Source: Anastatus disparis (taxonomy: Eukaryota; Arthropoda; Insecta; Hymenoptera; Eupelmidae). Taken from it: a stretch of 64,000 bases of DNA. Position numbers and translations under genes: made by a program. The stretch is taken from positions 992,001 to 1,056,000 of the forward strand of contig JAFFSR010000280.1 of NCBI GenBank assembly GCA_017163975.1, in the 5' to 3' direction. Every line of letters starts with the position of its first letter. Positions within the stretch are counted from its first letter, which is position 1. Positions 54,250-64,000 of this stretch are shown piece by piece. Below the pieces are notes generated by a model, which was given only the letters and a program-made list of their open reading frames with translations, ran no database searches and was not told the origin of the DNA.

Positions 54250-55352
54250 CACGGAAAAAGGTAAATACCATTAAAATCAATACTACACGTAGTATGTATT
54301 ATTTCTGTGATGAAGTATTGAAAAAAAATGTAATAGTATAATTTTAATCAATACTATACTTCAAATTTTAACTACTAATGCTGGCATAACTATATTACGA
54401 ACTGAGTGCATAAATTTCCGCTACGTAGTACCTATTTTTTCGGTACTAGGACTGATATTTCACCTATTCGATCCAGGGGTAAAATTTTGCAGAGAATATA
54501 ATTGCTATATATAGAACTGATTTTCCCATACTAGAATTAAAAATTGATGATTCTAAAATCATTTTTATAATATACAACCCTTTTAAATTACTAATAATTA
54601 ATTGTCAACTTAACAGGATGTCAGAGCTGTTAGAATCGATTTTTGCTTTTTTTATTTTGTTGACATCTTTTTAAATTCATTAATCAAACAAATATTCTAA
54701 CTTATCCGCACTATAGCTATGTTAGTACAATCATTTTTGTTAAAATAAAAAATCATTTGAATTTATTTCTTTTATAAACTTAGATTGAAAGTTAGATCAA
54801 GCTTGACAAACCTAACCTCGAAATACTATACATCGTAAGTTTGTATATAACTTTTTATGTATAGCATCCCGGTGGATTTCATGAGTTGTCCGCACTCAAG
54901 CTTAATCTTACAAATTTCTTTATTGTAGCAAAAAAATTCATCTGCTTTTTCCCGTTTATAATAATCAACTCAAGTTTAAAATTAATAATTAGTAATTTGA
55001 AATTTTTACATATTATATGATCGATATTATATTTATTGATTGCTAAAAATTTTTATACAATTTAATGGTTTTTACATTATGATAAATTAGCTCTGTATTG
55101 AAGTTTGATATTCGACAGCGCCACAGTAAATATTGTATAGGTACTATGTTAGTAAAAGATAATGTAGTCCCGTAGTACGGAAAAATTCGGTACTATACCA
55201 CACAATTCTTGGGACAAGTCGCGTTAAAAAATGTACTTATATAGGTCTTTTTAAAATATATACTGAGTATCAATTAAAAAACGACTGGTAATATCCTTTC
55301 TAGTACTGAATCAAATTAGTACATTCTTTTCAGGTATTTTCCTTTTTCCGTG
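54250..55352. mobile_element. 1.1-kb element with CACGGAAAAAGG ends
   Basis: CACGGAAAAAGGTAAATACC at 54250 and its near-exact inverse ending at 55352 bracket the insertion that separates the two transposase fragments. It contains interspersed repeat B, copy 2 (54600-54960). No ORF. The flanking duplication is not clear. Confidence 0.5.
54600..54960 (-). repeat. Interspersed repeat B, copy 2 (empty site for the CCCTG foldback)
   Basis: Reverse complement aligns with 16330-16567 plus 17000-17120; the insertion point reads AACATAGCTATAGTGCGG without the foldback. Confidence 0.7.
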
Positions 55353-55767
55353 TTGACTTATAGGAATGCAGCTTAAAAAATAGCATTTAAAATTTTGAAA
55401 AAAGGTTCTATATATTTGGATTGTCGTAGTGAAAAAAATTATTAAACGATGGCATTTATTTTATTAAAGATGATGACAAAATTTACATTATAGGAAAATC
55501 ATTAGAAATTACTGGAAATTTCTATAACAAACCGATTATTTATCCTGGTAGAAATTTACTCTTGATCTGTCTAGATCTGTCTACTTGTTAAATAATAATA
55601 ATAAAACTAGACAAATTTCTACCAGGGTAAATGTAAAAATTATTGAGTTAATAAAGAAAGTTCAGAATATTTACCGATATGAATCTATTTTCACGAAAGT
55701 GTGCAAACTACCTATAAAAGATTATTTTGTTGCTATTCCTATTCATCATATATATAAGCGTAATTAA

Positions 55768-56587
55768 TTGAAAGTTTTCATAAAATAAATAAAAAAATGT
55801 CACCAAAATTTATTCACTCTGTAAATAATTCTGTATAAAAAATAAAACATAAAAACATTTTGTATAATTTTACATTTATTGGGAATACAGGATATCCAGA
55901 AGACTTTGGACATGAAGAGTACCACTTGATAGACAATTAAATTTTAAATAAGAAATCCTAATAAAATTTTTTTGTATCTGTAGTTGTTACCAAGATAATT
56001 ACAAAAATTGAAATTCGTGTATCCTGGTAAAAAATATCTTTAATAAAATAAATTTTTATGACAATTTTTACAAATATAATTTAATACACATATTATATAT
56101 TCACATTACACGTTGATTTATGTAATTTCTGAGTGACAGAAATGTAAAATCAAATGTAGTTGAACCTAAGTTATTGATATCAATACTCTTAGATATTTTA
56201 AATCTGTTTGATTTCACTAATAATATAACAATAAATAATTGGACATAAAATAATACATTTTTACTTTACCTTGATATCTAAGAAAATTATTTAGGTAGTA
56301 AACAGTTAAACATTTTATGTTCTCTGTAGTTGGATAACAAACTACACAAAATGAAAATTTATTCTATTAAGATGTTTTAGAAATTATTTATGTATTAAAT
56401 TTTATATTATTATCTAAAATATCTTATTATGAAAAATGACGTAATACTTTCATTTGATTTTTATATTAAAAATAATGATAAGTTGTGTTAAACTAGAAAA
56501 TAAATTGTGATATATCGCATTTAAAATCGCTAGTGTTATCAAAAGAATAAATAGTTTAACTAATAACTGCTAGATGGCAATATGCTT
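55768..56587. other. AT-rich intergenic DNA
   Basis: No gene seen. Confidence 0.5.
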
Positions 56588-56778
56588 CTATATATATAGT
56601 GGCTCTGTCATCACTAACAACGAATTCTATAAAAACTAATACGCGATTCACAGCTCGTTTTTCTGTAGTTCATTTTTGCATTGCGAGCACAGTGGTAATA
56701 ACACGTACATCAAAGTCGAAGAAATTATTATTACTTAATTAATTTGGAAGTATTATACATTTTTAAATATTAGTAAAG
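56588..56778 (+). promoter_or_regulatory. Likely GST promoter and 5' noncoding exon
   Basis: CTATATATATAGTGG at 56588-56602 is a good TATA element. About 25 bp later begins a less AT-rich stretch (AACGAATTC...GTTCATTTTTGCATTGCGAGC) that ends at a strong donor, AGTAAAG|GTAAGG (56778/56779). The next strong acceptor before the GST ATG is TTTTTTCAG at 61249. Inferred first exon of the GST gene; no transcript evidence. Confidence 0.45.
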
Positions 56779-58247
56779 GTAAGGTATTTATTATTTTTAA
56801 ATTATATAAAAGTATTAAATAATTAATAATTAATTAAGTTCCAATCCTGTTGAAAAATGCCGGCATCCGTAATTTAATTTCGAGCTTTCAATTAATATAT
56901 CATGGTAATGAAGTTTATCTAAAAATATTAATCAAAGTTGATAGCTCTAAAATATTGAATGTTATAAAGATTTATAAGCATCACACAAAATGTTGCAACA
57001 ATTGAATCATTAAAATGTTTTTGAAACATAAAAGCTGGATATTAAGTGTTATCTATTGAAAAATTTTAGAATGTGAAAAAATTATAGTACATATTTCATT
57101 CCATGGAATTTTTTATATTCTTTTTCATTGTAGTTTTAACTTTTTATTCGTATCCAAGTTTTATCTTATTTAAACAGTATAAAGTAAAATCATTTTATAA
57201 TATTACCCTTTTTCCTTACAAATCGGCATTTTAAAATCAAAACATTTTGTTCGTTTGTCACTGTTATTGCATAACTCCTAAAAATAAAATAATTATTGGT
57301 TACATGTTGTAATATGTAATTACAAACTACCGGATAGTTTTTAAAGTAGGAAGTAGTATGCACTAAAATGAATAAAACTTTGTTTAAATCCTAATATGAA
57401 AAGAGATTATTAAGATAAAAATTATATACGTCCAATATTACTATTTAATAATGACAAAATATTTAATATCGTTAAATAAATTATAAAAATAAAAATAATA
57501 ATCAACTTTTCAAAAAATTTGAAAGGAATAAGGTAATGAAAACGAATCTTTTAAGCCTTGTATTTTCAGTATAAATATTGCTTATATCAAACAATCAAGA
57601 GACTTCTATTTGCTTTTTTATCTAGTCAACATACAACTTTATCAGTATTAGTAGCACACATAATTTTATATATAGATATATAGAATATATCTCTATTTTT
57701 TAAATGTTAACTTATTTATACATAAGAATTTAATAATTTAATAATATAATGATCTTTGTGTGCATTAAATATCTAATTAATAAAAAAATTTACTCACTAG
57801 AACTGAATGATCAAATGATTTACAAAGATTTTACAATTTGTATTTCATTTTGAAATATTTCTATTTTTCAGAAAGTTAACGATGATAATAAAGTTTTGAC
57901 TACTAATCATGAAATTCAATTAGTTTTGATTAAACACTCAATACGATATTGCATAATATTGAAACATATTCGATAATATTAAGAAATAATTATGTAAGTT
58001 TTTTTTTAAAGTATTTCAAATTGAAATGATTAAAACTAAAATAACTCAATCAGATATTAATTTAATTTTAACCAAACAAAATTTTAATCTATTTCATTAT
58101 TTAATAATCGTTTACACGATACTGCGGAATTTGAATTATGATAAAATATGAAAATAAGAACAAATCATAATTTTTTTAGTAAATATTCTAGAAAATTGTA
58201 GATAAGACGTTTTATCAGGTTTAATATGGTAATCTTACTAGAATAAA

Positions 58248-58489
58248 ATAAAAATAATTCAGTGGATGTTCAGGTTACATAATAAGCACAAAGATGTTAG
58301 CCAGTGCATTTTTATTGATTGAACAACGTTTCGTGACTAATTAGTCACCTCTTCAGGCAAAAATTATTTACATGGAACATGTAAAAATATATATATTATA
58401 TATAACTAATTGTTCAATCAATAAAAATGCACTGACTAATATCTTTGTGCTTATTACCTAACCTGGACATCCACTGAATCATTTTTATC
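58248..58489. mobile_element. Foldback MITE with 80-bp arms
   Basis: Arms 58248-58330 and 58410-58489 are near-identical inverses (ATTCAGTGGATGT.CAGGTTA, TAATAAGCACAAAGAT). The loop carries TTAGTCACCTCTTCAGGC. Confidence 0.8.
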
Positions 58490-59931
58490 AAATTCTGTCG
58501 CCAGGTTCTAAATTCATTGCTGTATAGTAACGTGATTGTTCACATTATGTATATTTACTTTTTTTTATCACAATCCTCATAGAATAAACATTTATTGATT
58601 AACTGCATTTACTAATGTATAATTTTAACTTTATTGAATATTTTCTTATAACGACACTTCAGCAGAGTTATAGAAATAAAAGTAAAATCATTTTGTTTCT
58701 TAAAATAATAATTTTTTAAAATTTTATTATTTATGTGGGTATGGATGTTCTTGCAAAGAGAATAAATTGCATTTGAGTTTTGAATATTTAAATATTTTTA
58801 CTTATGTAAAATATTTAAAAAAAAACGCGTTCATTTTATTCAAGATTCAATGTTTTTAAAATTATAAGCAACATTGTTTAAATTTTGAAACTTCAAAAAA
58901 AAATTTGCATCTGTTTTATGATTGTACAGTTTTAAAACCAATTATTCTAGAAGATTTCTTCAATACATATTATATTTTAACGCGATTTCTTTTTCATTTA
59001 TTTTCGAACGATTTCATGATGGATTAATTGAGATCTAAACTTCGATTAAGGAGGTTCCTTATATATTAATTTACCTACATTCAAATGATGCAGTTTTCGT
59101 ATTAATTAATAAATAAAATAATCTAAAATTTTTACACAAGGTAAAAAAGGAAAAGAGTATCTTGTTTTTATCTTAAATTTTTTATCGAATTGTACTACAA
59201 CTTGTTATTAATAAAATTAATTTAGATAAAATATTTCAATCAAAATTTTAATATAAGGCAGGGTTTGCGTAATTTGTGATATTCAATTGACGACGGGTAT
59301 TTTAAAAAGTTGCATATATTGTGCTTTATTTGAATGTATATTTGAAATCATAATAACTCTACTTATTAGAATATTTTTTTTAAAGTTTTTTATCATATTT
59401 TTTTTATTGCGTTATTTCTCGTCTGTAAGAATGTTACGGAGGATATCATTTTTCTGTCAGAGTTTCATCATAATATGTATTTACATCATGGCATTGCGAT
59501 CATCATAGTCATCGCTATCATCATTATTTCATTATAATTGATTTCTGAAATGAAATTTTATTTTAAAGAGTGGGCGTGAGTTTATACTTATCTATATATC
59601 TGTAACAAACACAATTTATTTTCTCAAATAAATTTTCTTATTATTTAGGATTTGATAGAATAAAATAATGTAAAAACAACAAAAATAAAATATTCAATAA
59701 GAAATGTATGTTTTAAAAAATAAAATTTAGTGGTTTACATAGTAAATATTTTAGATGCTTAAAACAAATTTGGTAATAAATAATATTTCAATTACCAAGC
59801 ACTTTTCAGACAACTAGCCGATTGAGATTGTTCTCGTAGCATGTATAATATACTGATAGAACATTTTTCAATGGTACTTGAAATTTTGGTAAATAGACAC
59901 CAACTTGTTGTAATTGATTAACTGGTTCACT

Positions 59932-60213
59932 ACACTGTAAAAAATTTTGTGTAATTCGTCAAATTTTATTTTGTACAAATATTTTTGTTTTAAAATTTTA
60001 CAAACATGTTTGAAAATCAACAAAAAAAATTTTGTAATTTAAAAATGTATGTGTACTTTTAAAATTAACACAAAAATTTTTGTAGAATTAACACACGGAG
60101 TTTGTAAATTTTACAAACATGAGCGTACTTATTAATTTTAACACAAAAAAAAATTTGTATTTCATCTCTAACACTTATGTGTGTTAAGATTACAAATTTT
60201 TTTTCACAGTGCA
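59932..60213. mobile_element. MITE with ACACTGTAAAAAAT-type ends
   Basis: ACACTGTAAAAAATTTTGTG on the left and the inverse of GCACTGTGAAAAAAAATTTG on the right. The interior is rich in AACACAAAAATTT and TTACAAACATG. No ORF. Confidence 0.6.
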
Positions 60214-61214
60214 GTTGCATCACAATTGTGTATTAGACGTGTTATATGTGCCACTTCTTCCTCAATTCCATATGCAGGGAGGTGTGCTACAGTATTAACA
60301 TTTTCTAATATATTTATAATCGAGTTGAATATTGAGTTTTGACCATTTTTTTGATAATCCTAAAATTAAAAATGTTTTTTATGATTTTAATTTTTGTGTT
60401 ACATATAATAATAATAACATTATAAAAACCATTATAATTTTGGATATATTAAAATTAATTATAATAATAGTTATATTTTTTTCTATATATATATTCAAAG
60501 TTAAATTATTGTTCATATATATTTGACTTATTTTCTAATGATTTATGAAATGCTGATATAGTTTTGCAATTATTTATAGCTATGTAACTATAAAAAACTC
60601 AAGGAATGCTGTTTTCCCTAAAGTATTTGTTTAAACAATTATTGTGATGATAGTAATGTTAAATAACTGATAACTATACTATAAACGAGCTCTAATATGC
60701 ATATCATTATCGTTATTCAAGTGATTTTTCATTAATAATAAAAATAATAATAACAATAATAAAATTTACCTGTTTGAAATGAAATAAGCAGCCAGATATT
60801 CTAGGATCTGAAAAATTCTCTTTTAAGCTTTTTGTAAAAGCTTTCTCAAAGTCACTTGTTACACTAACAATATTTCTTGTCAATGTTGAAACGATCTCTT
60901 TTATTTTTTATCAGATTACAAACAAAGTCAAAAAAGTATTCGAAAAATTTTGCGTTTAAATACTTCCTCAGCTCTGGTTGCTAGCAATTACAAAAATTGT
61001 AAGAAAACCCAGTAAAATTATCAGAAATGAAAAAACATTTTGCATGAAGTGCAGAATATAGCAGAATTCAAGTGTATTTTATTAGATTTTAAGTTTAAAC
61101 TATTTTCTACTTAATTAATGTTTAAGTTTTTTTGTTTGCAACATTTATTATTGATATTTAATGTAGATTATTATAAACTAATACGTAAATTATTATAAAT
61201 TTATATTTAGATAA

Positions 61215-63003
<1,789 letters not shown>

Positions 63004-63044
63004 ATTTTTTATTTTATTGTATAAAATTATATATTTATGTTTTA

Positions 63045-63050
63045 AATAAA
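63045..63050 (+). terminator. GST polyadenylation signal
   Basis: AATAAA about 42 bp after the stop codon. Confidence 0.6.
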
Positions 63051-63744
63051 GATTTTTATATTAATATTATAAATCTAATGATTCTTGAATAAATTAGAGT
63101 TTTACAATAAATTTACTGCTTAATACTTATTATATACAAATTTCAATATAAACTTGCACACAATGTAAGTAAATAAAATTTTTTTCATTTTTGATTTTAG
63201 TTATACGATTGAATTCTGAAAGAGAAAAGTACTTTTTTAATTAAATTATATTTTACTTAAAGAATTTATTATATTTATTAGATAAGTAAAAAAATGTTGA
63301 CACAAATTTACGTTATACTGTCGCGAATTAAATTCAAACATTCGCGCTTAAATGTAAGTTAGAGATTTGACAGTCTTGAGCATATAAGCATAGTGCAAGT
63401 CACTGCTATAATCGAATTGTCTCATATTCTGCATTTTTTGGATGAAAGAAAAAATAGAAAACCAAATTAGAGAAAAGAAAACAAATACCATTTCTAATTC
63501 CGTTTTTAATGTTGCGGTGGTGAAAATTTTGATTTTAATATTCACTTTATTGTTTTAATTTTAAATGAAACATATACTATAATTTTTTTAATACGTTATT
63601 TTTTTTATTTAAATAAATATTATTCTTTTAAGTAAGTCATTATTAAAAAAATGAAATCACAGATCGATAAAATAATAAAATATACGCAATAAGACTAATA
63701 ACAGTTATTTCAAAATTTATCTTGAAATTTATATATAATTAATT
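63051..63744. other. AT-rich DNA after the GST gene
   Basis: No gene supported. Confidence 0.5.
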
Positions 63745-64000
63745 CGTAACTGTCTGAAAAAAACAAGCTTTCGAAAACTAATTTTCTTAGTGTGATTACA
63801 GTTTTAGAGAATTTTAAATATTTTAAAAATAATTTTTATTCTTCTTGTTTTATTTTTTTTTCACGTAAATTTTTCGATAGATTTGTTTCAAAATTTGCAA
63901 GGAAATTATTTGCGTCTGCTAAAAGAAGGGGAATTTTTGAAAACTGATTTTTCTAGCGTAGTTTTAATTTTTGAGCATTTTAGTTTTGAAAAAGAAATTT
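63745..64000 (-). repeat. Family A repeat, copy 4, cut by the window end
   Basis: Reverse-oriented units: CTGTCTGAAAAAAACAAGC, AAAACTAATTTTCTTAGTG, ACGTAAATTTTTCGATAG, ATTTGCGTCTGCTAAAAGAA. Same unit order as copy 1 read backwards. Confidence 0.7.

Larger units (their letters stand above)
53521..55767 (+). pseudogene. Decayed CACTA-like (DUF4218-type) transposase fragments
   Basis: 53521-53640 encodes LRTDEDFTNQKYDI...FKNIPNFN; a frame change leads to GPIDYMHLVCHRATLKLIELW (53648 on), then MPSNFGRNLRQFKNI. A stop near 53832 is followed in frame by YILPEHLYLHFLYLDVAISIF and CKSERYLNYANY (to about 54050). The DYMHLVC and LYLHFLYLHVA-type blocks mark the widespread insect CACTA-like transposase family. 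A C-terminal piece appears at 55448-55575 (FIKDDDKIYIIGKS) and 55630-55767 (ELIKKVQNIYRYES...VAIPIHHI). Between them lies an inserted element (54250-55352) and a small palindromic MITE (about 55545-55630, TGGTAGAAATTT ends). Inactive. Confidence 0.6.

Noticed and set aside
59287..60526. Two hydrophobic ORFs (73 and 64 codons)
   Set aside because: AT-driven Ile/Phe/Leu-rich frames in the putative GST intron; no splice or promoter context.

Overview
The window is AT-rich eukaryotic nuclear DNA from an insect. The only clearly intact cellular gene is a sigma-class glutathione S-transferase with insect-style introns at about 61.2-63.0 kb. It looks hymenopteran to me, but I could not test that. 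Most of the remaining sequence is transposable elements, their decayed copies, microsatellites and foldback repeats.

Region by region: (1) 0-6.2 kb holds two decayed, inverted copies of one unrecognised intron-containing gene, separated by a TG microsatellite, a roughly 570-bp polypyrimidine tract and T-rich DNA. (2) 6.6-9.7 kb holds two TTAA-flanked DNA transposons that abut and share one TTAA: a 397-bp foldback MITE and a 2.7-kb Kolobok-like element with a broken transposase. (3) 10-19.3 kb is a repeat field: a GC-rich 150-bp palindrome, a degenerate tandem-array repeat (called family A here), a nested foldback nest and a mariner-like foldback. (4) 19.8-25.2 kb holds two convergent, homologous genes for RPA70-like OB-fold proteins. 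The second abuts a frameshifted fragment of a repetitive ORF family. (5) 25.2-35.2 kb has no convincing gene. It contains a MITE, a roughly 690-bp AT-rich tandem array, a poly(T) insertion with 14-bp target duplications, a Harbinger-like element, another family A copy with a nested MITE, and a minisatellite.

(6) 35,208-49,451 is a complete 14,244-bp Maverick/Polinton, a virus-like giant transposon. It has 68-bp perfect terminal inverted repeats starting AGTAG and a perfect 6-bp target duplication (TATAAA). It carries protein-primed type B DNA polymerase, a 99-aa OB-like protein, chromodomain integrase, a fiber-like protein, a two-frame conserved protein, the packaging ATPase, a PLA2-like module in frame with an adenain-type cysteine protease, minor and major capsid proteins and one conserved terminal ORF. 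Polymerase and integrase would copy and insert the element; ATPase, protease and the capsid proteins form a morphogenesis module. A few lesions break it: a frameshift in the polymerase, two in-frame stops between the PLA2 and protease parts, and an A9-associated frame change.

(7) 50.1-55.8 kb contains a small two-exon ORF pair and decayed coding fragments resembling insect CACTA-type transposon proteins, cut up by later insertions. (8) 56.6-63.1 kb is the GST locus: a likely promoter and 5' noncoding exon near 56.6 kb, a roughly 4.5-kb first intron holding MITEs, then three coding exons and a polyadenylation signal. The window ends inside another family A repeat.
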